DNA of 64,000 nucleotides from Siphonodentalium dalli (lineage: Eukaryota > Mollusca > Scaphopoda > Gadilida > Siphonodentaliidae): assembly GCA_032622095.1 (NCBI GenBank), contig CP136069.1, positions 120,458,126-120,522,125 on the forward strand. The letters run 5' to 3'. The stretch's first letter is position 1. Each line of letters opens with the position of its first letter. Shown here in pieces: positions 11,838 through 22,373 of the stretch. The notes below the pieces were generated by a model. That model was not told the origin of the DNA, did no database searches, and saw only the letters and a list, made by a program, of their open reading frames with translations. The position numbers were made by a program, and so were the translations under genes.

Positions 11838-13219
11838 AGGTGGGAGCCATCTTATTTCAACAGCCAGACGTGTATCCGGACCGGAGGGTGGGGGGGACCG
11901 AGAGTAGTTGACATGGAGGGAAGCAGAGTGAATTGGGAGGGAGCGGGAGGTCGGGAGGAGTGGACAGGAAGGGACACTGAGTGGCCCGGGAGGGATACGG
12001 AGTAGATAGGAAGGCAATACTCCCCCGCTTCAGTATAGCCATATAAAGATTAGACTTCACACCGTCAACGTCCGATAAATTCTCAAATTCCCGTTCATTG
12101 TGACTGACAACGACGATAAACCATCAGTTGAGGCCGTGTCATTCCTTAATATTCCACGGAAACCACCGGGTACGGGCGACCCCTCCCTGATAATCTTGGA
12201 TGAACCAGCGTTTGAGGGAATATCATCTACACGCCTTCTCACGAATACTCCATCAGTTCCGCCGGGTAAGAACGACACCTCTCTATTGTTCTTCTTAGAA
12301 GTCGCTTTTGGCATATTTATCCTTCAGACTTACGTTTAACAGCTATATAGAGTTGGGTTTTTTCAAAAAGCCTACTATCCTCTAAGACAAAGCGTGAGCG
12401 AATACTCCCCCCACGACTATAACGTGTTCGGTTTCCGACGAGTCGCCTCCCTATACGACCCGACTTCGTCACGGGATACGCGATAACATCAAACGAATCA
12501 TTTTAGCGAGTACACACTGGGGGGGGGGGGGGGGGGACCACATGCTATATTAACCATTCCCGACCGCTTCCGCGGCTACCAACGTTCTCATAGTCCGTGG
12601 TATCGGATTTATCCAATTATTCATCTTCCGCAGAACGTGTGGGTGATCTTGGGTAACCAACTCATCACTATCCCGACAGTTTCAGCCACACAGCCTACAC
12701 TGGCGTGTTCCATCGGACGTGTCTTCTTCCATATAATAAGAGGCAATATATGGATGCCAGCGTTCCTGTTTCACCAATTCATCATTATCCTGGCATGTCC
12801 AACCGCACCACCTACACTGGCGGAGTACTCTGTCGGACATATCTTCATCTAAGAAAAGACCATTGACCTTGGTACTCCTGTTTTTTTATATTTCCAATAG
12901 CCGCTTCCCATTATCTGAGTGTGTGTGTGTGTTATCGGATTAGACTGACGATAAGCAAAGAGCAGGTCGGATCCATCTTCATTTACTGATTTGCACTGCC
13001 ACATATCCAATACGACCCGACGTTGTCATAGGTAACGCGACAACATCAAACAAATCATTTTATCGAGTACACACTGGAGGGACTCCGAGGGTTATATTAA
13101 CCTTCCCCATCGGCATAAACAAACCCCGCATTCACATACTCCTCGATATCCACTTCGGATCCGATAACTTCGGCTCCGCAGAACGTGTGGGGTCCCTCTT
13201 TCACCCCTATCAACTACTC
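11838..13219. repeat. Right arm of the large inverted repeat
   Basis: This is the reverse complement of the left arm over its full length except a ~70-bp deletion opposite 10545-10615, at which short GCGGG direct repeats flank the missing segment. That fits replication slippage or repair between short repeats. A run of about 18 G near 12521-12537 replaces a short C tract of the other arm. Confidence 0.85.
12057..12314 (-). CDS. 85-aa hypothetical protein, right-arm copy
   Basis: Mirror copy of the ORF at 10256-10513 with the same start, length and stop. Residue changes are T to I, V to I and A to D; two further nucleotide changes are silent. The two copies diverge from each other toward the loop, one per arm. 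Function unknown; see the left-arm entry. Confidence 0.35.
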   Translation of the reverse strand: MPKATSKKNNREVSFLPGGTDGVFVRRRVDDIPSNAGSSKIIREGSPVPGGFRGILRNDTASTDGLSSLSVTMNGNLRIYRTLTV

Positions 13220-13790
13220 CCATGCATGCAACAAGGTCGATTTCAATCTTTCCAATCACGTCGTAATACTTTATGATTTACCCATGCATGCAACAAGACC
13301 GATTTCAATCATTTCCACGCACGTCATAATACACTATAATTTACCCATGCATGCAACAAGGCCGATTTCAATCATTTCTACGCACGTCATACTACACTAT
13401 GATTTACCCATGCATGCAACAAGGCCGATTTCAATCATTTCCAGGCACGTCATAATACACTATGATTTACCCATGCATGCAACAAGACCGATTCCAATCA
13501 TTTCCACGCACGTCATAATACACTATAATTTACCCATGCATGCAACAAGGCCGATTTCAATCATTTCCACGCACGTCATAATACACTATGATTTACCCAT
13601 GCATGCAACAAGACCGATTTCAATAATTTCCACGCACGTCATAATACAATATGATTTACCCATGCATGCAACAAGACCGATTTCAATAATTTCCCGGCAC
13701 GTCGTAATACATTATGATTTATCCATGCATACAACAAGACCGATTCCAATCATTTCCACGCACGTCATCATACTTTATGATTTATCCATA
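13220..13790. repeat. 63-bp satellite, right part
   Basis: About nine copies of the same 63-bp unit as at 8997-9366, in the same orientation. Copies here more often read ATTTCAATCATTTCC and AATACACTATGATTTACC than those on the left, so the two halves belong to slightly different sub-families. The 239-codon frame at 13185-13904 only follows the 21-codon period. Confidence 0.93.
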
Positions 13791-13929
13791 TGCAGAAGTT
13801 TCGAGCACTTACTTCCGGTCAAGGGGTATGCAGCGTATAGTATGTTGGCTAGCAACAATTGCTTTGTATGTCATCCGTGTACCTTCTATTTACAAGAAAA
13901 CTAAGATGCATGCATCAGATCGCCTGTGA

Positions 13930-14342
13930 ACTATTTATCATAGAATTCTTGTAGCTATCGATTATACATTTTGGAATATCTGTCTGTATATATGTGTGTA
14001 TGAATGCATGTATGTATGTGTGTTATAGACTCGCACACTGCTCGACCGATCCGACTTGGATTTGGTATTTAACGTGTCAACCTGACCTCGCTCATAGGCA
14101 TGTTTCTGGACCTTGACCGATTCGACTAAAATTTGTGTGTAGGACTACTTCGATCCCGGGAGCAATATGGACGGGTCCAATTTCACGTGCGACCATGTCA
14201 TCGAACGTGCTGATATAGGTATGTTTCTGGACAAATTGAAAAATAGTTTGTCCAGATGCTGTATATACCGGGTACTGCCCAGATGATGGCGATCACAAAG
14301 AAATCCCTAAATAGCCCGAACGAAGTCCAGTACATCAGCTAG
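13930..14342 (+). mobile_element. Helitron-like element, second subfamily, degraded
   Basis: The block has an AT-rich head (TATACATTTTGGAATATCTG), a TATATGTGTGTATG-type microsatellite, then ATAGACTCGCACACTGCTCG and GACCGATCCGACT. A related copy lies at 54246-54410. It ends in CTAG at 14339-14342, directly followed by the TC start of the next element. The head is recognisably related to the main family (TATATATTTTGAGACTTCCG). Its 5' boundary is uncertain. Confidence 0.45.
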
Positions 14343-15178
14343 TCTCCTATATATTTTGAGACTTCCGTATATGTGTATATATATATATGTGTATGTGGGT
14401 ACTTCATATAATCGAAAACGAATGGTCGGATCGAGCTCAAACTTCGTATATAAGGGTAAAAACACACGGGGATCGTCCTCGTCGCATTTTGGACAAGCTC
14501 AGAGCACCGCTTCTCCCTTCGGGGGTTAAGGCATCAACGATCTTTATATTGACCGTATTTGGAGACGTTAACCGACAAACGCTCTTTATTGGCATCGACG
14601 TTGCTAAACGGTTAACCATGCGTACGAAACTACGGACGCGAAACGCGAAATGCATTTATCTCGATTAAAAAGGCAGAATTAACGTGTTGTGTGATTCTCA
14701 AGTCTGTCGTTCCTAGGAACGGGAGAAATTTTCAATCATACCTCTTTTAGTGACGGGTACTGCGTGTTGTGTGAAAACAAAAAATGCGTGTTGTGTGATT
14801 CTTATGTCTGTCGTTCCTCGGCATGGGGGAAATTTCATCGGGTCAGTTTTTCCGCCAGATGTACCTTAGGGACGGGTACTGCGTGTTTTGTGATTCTTAT
14901 GTCTTCTTCACCTTAATCAGGTAAAATAACGTCTAATCGGGTAAAACATTGAAAAACCAAAAATTAAATTAAAACATTAATCAAAAAAATTAATTCAAAA
15001 ATCCTGTAAATTAAAAATGCACATTTAACTCATGTTATAACAAAAAATTAATATTAACTCATTGAACAAAAAAAATTAAATTAAAAAATTAATTAAAAAA
15101 TTAATTAAAAATTAATTTAAAAAATTAAAAATTGTCATGTTTCTGACGAACGCCGCCAGTGGCGGGCTAACCTGCTAG
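14343..15178 (+). mobile_element. Helitron-like non-autonomous element, copy 1
   Basis: The copy starts TCTCCTATATATTTTGAGAC, followed by a TATATGTG microsatellite and GGGTACTTCATATAATCG. It ends with a short GC hairpin (CCGCC-AGT-GGCGG), nine bases, and CTAG followed by T (15175-15178). These are the expected Helitron features: 5' TC, 3' CTRR, a hairpin about 10 bases upstream, and no terminal inverted repeat. No Rep/helicase is encoded. A very AT-rich spacer occupies 14930-15130. The open frame at 14387-14668 has no recognisable product. Confidence 0.6.
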
Positions 15179-15203
15179 TCTACTTTATAATTTGAGACTT
15201 CCG

Positions 15204-15234
<31 letters not shown>

Positions 15235-16590
15235 GTGTATGTGTGTATATATGTGGGTACTTCATGGAAACGAAAACGAATGGTCGGATCGAGCTCAAAC
15301 TTCGTATTTAAGGGTAAAAATCCACGGGGATCGTCCACATCGCATTTTGGACAAGCTCTGATCAGTCATTCTCCACTCCCAATCAATAAAATCACCGCAA
15401 ACACGGCGGGGGTTAATCGGGTTGATATTCGCTCGCGGTCCAAGAGGAGTAACTCTACATTTTTTTATATCTGTATATGTATATTTTTATATCCATATTC
15501 ACTTCAAACTGCTAAACCCGTTGAGCCAAAACTTGCTAATACCTCCCAAAATATAGAATTTACATTTTCTCATATATACATTTCTTGTTACGGCTAAAAT
15601 CTTAGTCTATTTTCAATACATTCACATAAACAAGCTCTAAACTTACACCCCTCGATTCGTGCTAACTCACGCACCTTATATGGCTGCTAAAATTTTGTAA
15701 ATTTACGAGGTAGGCGATACGTCCCTGAATCTGACGGGACTTCCACTGCCTTCTCCTTTGACCATCTCGTAAAGGTGGGGGGGGGGGGGGGGGTCACTCC
15801 CAAGCCGTGAAAACCAACAACAACGACATTGTTGGCGAGAAAATAATTAGTTCAAATTACTAAATCCACACAATGCTAATTTTCTCTATACGGCAATGTG
15901 AGAATCTTCGGGCAAGATTTTTCGGGTGGCCACCAAGCCGTGAATGCCAACAACGACGACATCGTTGGCATACCCTCTTGATTAAAAAGACAGGATTAAC
16001 TCATTAAAAAATGCGTGTTGCCCCAAGCCGTGAATGACCATCTCGTAAAGGTGGGAGTCACTCCCAAGCCGTGAATGCCAACAACAACGACATTGTTGGC
16101 GAGAAAATATTTACTAAATCCACACAATGCTAATTTTCTCTTTACGGCAATGTGAGAATCTTCGGGCGAGAATTTTCGGGTGACCACCAAGCCGTGAATG
16201 CCAACAACAACAACATCGTTGGCATACCTCTTTTTGGGACGGGTATCATAATTCCTCTTGATTAAAAATACAAAATTAACTCATTAAAAAATGCGTGTTG
16301 CCCCAAGCCGCGAATGCCAACAACAACGACATCGTTGGCATACCTCTTTAGGGACGGGTATCATAATTCCTCTTGATTAAAAAGACAAAATTAACTCATT
16401 AAAAAATGCGTGTTGTGTGATTGTTATGTCTGTCGTTCCTAGGAACGGGGGAAATTTTCATCGGGTCAGTTTGTACCTTAAATCATACCTCTTTTAGGGA
16501 CGGGTACCATAATTTCTCTTGATTAAAAAGGCACAATTAACTCATTGAAAAGCCAAAAAAATGTCATGTTTCGGACCAACGCCGCCAGTG
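15179..16590 (+). mobile_element. Helitron-like element, copy 2 (3' end deleted)
   Basis: The copy starts TCTACTTTATAATTTGAGAC exactly at the previous copy's CTAG end. Its interior contains repeated modules around CAAGCCGTGAATGCC and GACGGGTATCATAATTCC. It stops inside the 3' hairpin (CGCCGCCAGTG at 16579-16590) and jumps into the interior of another copy (CTCGGATCGAGCTC), so one 3' end and one 5' end were lost together. A run of 16 or more G lies near 15777. Confidence 0.55.
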
Positions 16591-17428
16591 CTCGGATCGA
16601 GCTCAAATTTCGTATATAAGGGTAAAATCCCACGGACACGGTAGTTGTCGCGTTTTGGAGAAGCTCAGAGCACCCGTTCTGCAATCTCAGTCACAAAAAA
16701 ACGGCAATGCGGTGGTTAATCAAGTGATAATTTAATGAGCGTTTGTTTTTGACGCATCGCTATAAAGAGCGTGTGTTTACCATTCAACGTTATTAGCATC
16801 TGCAGAGAGATATACGGGAACAATACTCTTGAGTGGTTTCCTATGCGGGGAGAATTATTGGATGCCATAGTACTCTTACAACATCATTGGTATAGTATGT
16901 ATGACACTTAGGTCAGGGCTTATGGGGGGTAGTTAGTGTGAATATAGGAATAATGATTCTCATAAATCCCGATTACAAACCAACACTCACAATTTCGTCT
17001 TTTGCATCAGATACCAACACCTCGACCGATCGGGACGAAACTTGGTACGTGAGTGTGGTTTGACCAGGTGGTGGTCGTTGTCGTATTGGCGAGCCCACAA
17101 GCCGTAAATATCAACAACAACGACATTGTTGGCGAGAAAATAATTAGTTAAAATTACTAAATACACGCAATCCTATTTTCCCTATACGGCAATGTGAGAT
17201 TTTTCGGGTAGCCCCGAGCCGTGATGCCAACAACAACGACCCGAAGCCCTGAATGCCAACAACAACGACATCATCGGGTCAGTTTTTTTCCGCCCGATGT
17301 ACCTTAAATCATACCTCTTTTAGGGAGGGTACAATAATTTCTCTTAAAAAGGCACGATTAACTCATTGAAAAGCGAAAAAAATGTCATGTTTCGGACCAA
17401 CGCCGCCAGTGGCGGGCTAACCTTCTAG
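16591..17428 (+). mobile_element. Helitron-like element, copy 3 (5' end deleted)
   Basis: The copy starts within the conserved GGATCGAGCTCAAATTTCGT segment and runs to the hairpin and CTAG at 17425-17428. It contains a block at about 16900-17095 (AGGTCAGGGCTTATG, CACTCACAATTTCGTC, ACCTCGACCGATCGGGACG) that recurs in copy 4 near 18145-18330. Confidence 0.55.
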
Positions 17429-18702
17429 TCTACTATATGTTTTGAGACTTCCGTATATATATATGTGTGTATATGTGTGGGTACTTCATAGAATCGAAAA
17501 CGCGTGGACGGATTGAGCTCTAATTTCGTATATAAGTGTAAAATCCCACGGACACCGTCGGCGTCACGTTTTGGAGAAGCTCAGAGCACCCGTTCTCCAA
17601 TCTCAGTCACAAAAAAACGGCACTGCGGTGGTTCAAGTGATAATTTAATGAACGTTTGTTTTTGACGCATTGCTATAAAGAGCGTTTGTTTACCATTAAA
17701 CGTTATTAGCATCTGCAGAGAGATATACGGGAACAATACTTTTGAGTGGTTAGCTATGCGGGTAGATTTATTGGATGCCATAGTACTCTTACAACATCAT
17801 TGTTATAGTATTAGATGAGCGGTCTTGGCCCCAACGGGGCTTATTTTTCGAGTTTAATTTTTTTCTTTACACACGGAAAAATTATACATCATATGAAAGT
17901 AGAAGATGTAGGCTTCATGTTCCGCCCTGCTGTAAAATGTGAAAGTGGTGCCGTTGCCATGGAAACAGAATGTAAACAATGTAGACACATTTTGATATTA
18001 AACCATTTCCGTAAATGGTAAAAACTAATTTAAGCCATTCTAGGACAGGAACAGACGTTGAAGATCATTTATTGATGATTTGTCCACTATAACTATGTTC
18101 CAACGATTCCAGTATTAAATAGGATGCACATATAGGTTATACGTATGACACTTAGGTCAGGGCTTAGGGGGTAGTTAGCGTGGATATAGGCATAATGCTT
18201 CTCAGAAATCCCGCTTACAACCAACACTCACAATTTCGTCTTTTGCATCAGATACCAACACCTCGACCGATCGGGACGAAACTTGGTACGTGAGTGTAGT
18301 TTGACCAGGTGGTCGTCGTTGTCGTATTGGCGAGCCCGTGCGACGCCCTTGCAGCGCATGCGCAGACGAGATCTCGGAAACGGGTGGAGCTATCGACTTG
18401 AAATTTGGTATGTGAATGTATCTTGCCCCGGATACGAATTTTATCGGGTCGCCGAGCCCGTGCGACGCCAGCTTCGCGCATGCGCAGACCAGATCTCGGA
18501 AACGGGTGGAGCTATCGACTTGAAAAAACGTCGGGCTCAATAATTTTTCATCGGGTCAGTTCTTTCCGCCCGATGTACCTTAAATCTTTTAGGGACGGGT
18601 ACCATAATTTCTCTTGATTAAAAAGGCACAATTAACTCGTTGAAAAGCCAAAAAAATGTCATGTTTCTGACCAACGCCGCCAGTGGCGGGCTAACCTGCT
18701 AG
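17429..18702 (+). mobile_element. Helitron-like element, copy 4
   Basis: The copy starts TCTACTATATGTTTTGAGAC and ends at hairpin plus CTAG (18699-18702). An internal direct duplication of 122 bp is centred on CGAGCCCGTGCGACGCC (18331 and 18453), including GAGATCTCGGAAACGGGTGG or its variant. Open frames here (18202-18617) follow these repeats and are not gene-like. One stretch, 17815-18020, is unique to this copy and may be captured sequence; its 68-codon frame is unrecognised. Confidence 0.6.
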
Positions 18703-19436
18703 TCTCCTATATATTTTGAGACTTCCGTATATGTGTATATATATATGTGTGTATGTGGGTACTTCATAGAATCGAAAACGCGTGGACGGATTGAGCTCAA
18801 ATTTCGTATATAAGTGTAAATACCCACGGGATCGTCCACGTCGCATTTTGGACAAGTTCTGAGCACCGATTCTTCACTCCCAATCATCAAATTCACCCCA
18901 AAAAGCCACTTCGGGGGTTAAGGCATTAACGATATTTATATTGACCATATACGGAGTTGTTAACGACGAACGCTCTTTATTACAATCGACGTGGCTAAAC
19001 GACTAGCCCCATGCGTCCGAAATACGTATGCGGGACGAAATGCAATTATCTCGATTAAAAAGGCAGAATTGATCTAAGAAGCGTTTGTTTACAATTCAAC
19101 GCAACCTTATCGCTCGAAATATTATGCAGAGAGATTTCACGACGGATTAATTGACTGTCCGCTCTTTTCGGGGACTGCGGGGAAGTTTAGGATGGGTACC
19201 ATGAATTAACTCATTGAAAAACAAAGAATGCGTTGTCTGTCGTTCCTAAGAAAGGGGAATTTCATCGGGTCAATTAGAATAAAAATTAAATAAATAGCTC
19301 AATTAGAATAAATTAATATTAAAAAATAAAAAATAAATAGATTTAAATTTTTTTTTAAATATTCCAAAAAACATAAATTAAATTTAAACAAATTAAATTA
19401 ATATTAACAAAATTAAAAAAAATAAATATTAAATTT
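18703..19436 (+). mobile_element. Helitron-like element, copy 5 (3' truncated)
   Basis: The copy starts TCTCCTATATATTTTGAGAC at 18703, directly after the CTAG of copy 4. It runs through the conserved TCGTATATAAG segment and ends in an AT-rich tract near 19300-19436 without the 3' hairpin. The truncation point meets an inverted 5' end. Confidence 0.5.
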
Positions 19437-19651
19437 TTTCGATTCTATGAAGTACCCACATACACACACATATATATATATATACACATATACGGAAGTC
19501 TCAAAATATATAGGAGATATGTAGTTATTGACTTTGAAACCTCACTTTAGAACATAGAAACGGTGCGTGTCCCTGGACAAAATTGTTACAAAATAATTTT
19601 TAAAATGTCATGTTTCCGACCAACCACGCCAGTGGCGGGCTAACCTGCTAG
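19437..19651. mobile_element. Inverted 5' end plus 3'-end fragment of Helitron-like copies
   Basis: 19437-19517 is the reverse complement of the family's 5' end, from TTCGATTCTATGAAGTACCC to TATAGGAGA. After 70 bp of unrelated sequence, 19590-19651 carries the usual 3' hairpin and CTAG in the plus orientation. The arrangement implies a nested minus-strand insertion or rearrangement inside the tandem run. Confidence 0.5.
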
Positions 19652-20588
19652 TCTACTATATAATTTGAGAACTCCGTATATATGTGTGTGTGTGTGGGGG
19701 GGGGGGGTACTTCATAGAATCGAAAATGGCTGGTCGGATCGAGCTCAAATTTCCTATCTAAGATTAAAAACCCACGGGAATGGTCAACGTCGCGTTTTGG
19801 ACAAGCTCTGAGCACTCATTCTCCACTCCCAATCATCAAAATCACCGCAAACGGGACATCGGGGGTTAAGGCAGGCACGATCTTTATATTGACCATGTTT
19901 GGAGTTGTTAACCGACTAACGCTCTTTATTGTCATCAGCGTTGCTAAACGCTCGCATGTGCCTACGAAACTACGGACGAAAACGCGAAATGCATTTATCT
20001 TGATTAAAAAGGCAGAATTAACCCATCGGAAGGAAAACAAAACTTGCGTGTAGTGTGATTTCAATCATACTTCTTTTAGGAACGGGTACTGCGTGTTGTG
20101 TGAAAAAAAATGCGTGTTGTGTGATTCTTATGTCTGTCGTTCCTAGGAACGGGGTAAATTTTCATCGAGTCAGTTTTTTCCGCCCGATCTACTTTAAATC
20201 ATACCTCTTTTAGGGACGGGTACTGCGTGTTGTGTGATTCTTATGTCTTCTTCACCTTGAAACGGGTACCCACAAATTATGTATATGTGTGTGTCCTTTA
20301 TAGACTCGAACCGATTGATCTCAAACTTGCTACCTACGGGAAGTGTCATGGACGGGTTAAATTGTGACTCCGACCTGACCTTGACCTTGAAAATGATCAA
20401 TTCAAGGTCAAAATCGGGAAAAATGCACAATTAACTCATGTTATAAATAAAAAATTAATATTAACTCATTGAAAACAAACAAATTAATTACAAAATTAAT
20501 TATAAAAATTAACTAAAAAAAATAATTTAAAAATTAAAAAATTGTAATGTTTCTGACGAACGCCGCCAATGGCGGGCTAACCTGCTAG
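19652..20588 (+). mobile_element. Helitron-like element, copy 6
   Basis: The copy starts TCTACTATATAATTTGAGA and ends with hairpin plus CTAG at 20585-20588, followed by T and non-repeat DNA (TATTATCTATTTC). This is the right edge of the tandem run. A poly-G run lies near 19688-19698. The interior holds the GGGACGGGTACTGCGTGTTG module seen in copy 1 and an AT-rich spacer at 20420-20540. Confidence 0.6.
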
Positions 20589-20899
20589 TATTATCTATTT
20601 CTAGATTTAGTTACTAACTTTATACCTGTATATTGTACAAAGAAATGTTTGACAAATGTATCTATATCAATATTACCATAAGGGTCATTAAAAATTAGAT
20701 ACGACGAAACAAAATTTTGAAGGGTGCATGTGATTGTGAGGAATAATAGGATCATAGGTAAATTTAATTCATGGACGCTTAATTTTCATTGGACTACATG
20801 TATAAGGTAAATTTTTATATTTCAAATGATGACAGGAATGTGGAAAGTTGAACTACCCAAGTAATACTGGCTATCCGCACGAAGAGGTATACATGTATA

Positions 20900-21438
20900 T
20901 AAAAAGCAAAATAGATGATGGCTGCTGGCGACCATGTTTTCCAAGCATTCGATAGCCCCCCATCTAGTGGTCACCCCGAAGATCAATATGAAGTTTGGTG
21001 ACTATTAGATGAGGGATGTGGTCTGTAGAGGTGCGAAAGAAAAGAATTCAGTCACACAAAGAGTAAGATAAAAAAATTGCTGTCTGTGGTCATGTTTTTC
21101 ACGAAATTCGGAAAAAAAATAGATCACTCTCATCCTGGTTATAAAGAAGATCATTGTGGAATCTGGTGTCGATCGGACAATGTATGTCGTCTATAGGATC
21201 AACCAAATTATTGAGCCATAAAAATAGTAAAACTCAAGATCACCGCTGGCAGTGATGTTTTCAAAAGGAAATTTTGAGAAAAAAATATGGCTCCCATCTA
21301 GTGGTGACCCAAAATATCCTCATGAGAAACAGTTCTCCAATAAATGCTGGCTGCAGGGTGTGCCAATTGATTCAAATTTGAAATTTGGCAGGGTGTACTG
21401 CGGGTGGCCATGTTTTCCCCGCAAATTTGATAAACTAA
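20900..21438. repeat. Degenerate ~155-160 bp repeat, about four units
   Basis: Diverged units each carry a CATGTTTTCC-like segment and often CATCTAGTGGTGACC. The CATGTTTT-type segments occur near 20934, 21092, 21256 and 21409. The last unit is cut by the retrotransposon's 3' LTR at 21439. No supported gene. Confidence 0.6.
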
Positions 21439-22373
21439 TGTCGCACACCGTGGGTATAGGGGTTCCTGGCTAACTCTGGCGAGCACGACAGTCATTTGTA
21501 AACTTTAGCCTCTCTGAATATTTGAGTGGTATATAGATACGTGTGATGAACAGGGATTAAAGAAAGGAACGATCTCACCTTATGAGTCTCTATACTTTTA
21601 TATAAATGAATTTCTGTATAGCATGAAAGTCGGCTTTATATCTAGCCCATCAAATATTAAGCACATCGTATACACACATCGTAGTTTGTAGACTCTGAAA
21701 TTATTAAAACATCCTAATAATAATACAAAATGTGGGAATGAGATATATCATTTAAAGTTAGCGTAAATGACTTCACCCTTTATATTATTCTCGAAACTTT
21801 ACTTTATGTGGACTATATCTTTGTCCATGTACAAATATTTCTTATTTCCTTTTTAAAATCCCCCCCCTATTGAAAATTAGTTAACATTAAGACTACTAAA
21901 TTATTTACTAGATTCTCCAATAACTAAAAACCAAATTCAACAAAGTGATGAAATGACATGTGTTTAAACGACCAAATTTGTGTTACAATAATTACCTTGT
22001 CTGTATTGACAAACGTCAAGAGCGTTAAAGAGCATAAGTGTATGTTTTATATTTATCCAAACATGTGAGGAGATGTTGCCCTCAGCTCCAGGTATTAACA
22101 AGTGACCTGTTTGTGTGTGCGTGTTAAATGTTCGATCACGAGGTCCGGGCAATCAAATGTTTGTTGACCACTCTAAATTTAGGGCGCATGGGATGAGTGA
22201 ATAGAAAAGGTCGTGTGCAAAGCTAAGAGTGCAACAAACATTAGTAAATTAACTCATGCCGTGCCGGTTATTTTTATAAATGTCTTGCGTACCGAGAAAT
22301 ATACTAATATTATTAATGCTAATTATGTTATGTATTTAAATATAATTTATCCTGACGAAGTCACTGTATAACA
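21439..22373 (-). repeat. 3' LTR of the Gypsy element
   Basis: 935 bp, from TGTCGCACACCGTGGG to CACTGTATAACA on the plus strand. It is preceded by the CTAA target duplicate. Confidence 0.95.

Larger units (their letters stand above)
9367..13219. mobile_element. ~3.85 kb inverted-repeat (foldback-type) element
   Basis: The left arm 9367-10803 and right arm 11838-13219 are near-identical reverse complements; a 258-bp stretch compared by eye differs at five positions. Both outer ends read GAGTAGTTGATAGGGGTGAA going inward. The right arm lacks about 70 bp present near 10545-10615 of the left arm, and carries a long poly-G tract near 12521-12537 where the left has only a short C run. A 1-kb loop (10804-11837) holds a diverged partial copy of arm sequence. 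The element sits inside a 63-bp satellite; flanks read CCTAT on the left and CCCAT on the right, a possible short target duplication. No transposase is recognisable. Confidence 0.8.

Noticed and set aside
9000-13790. CRISPR-like array (63-bp units)
   Set aside because: Units are fully repeated with no unique spacers; the genome is eukaryotic.
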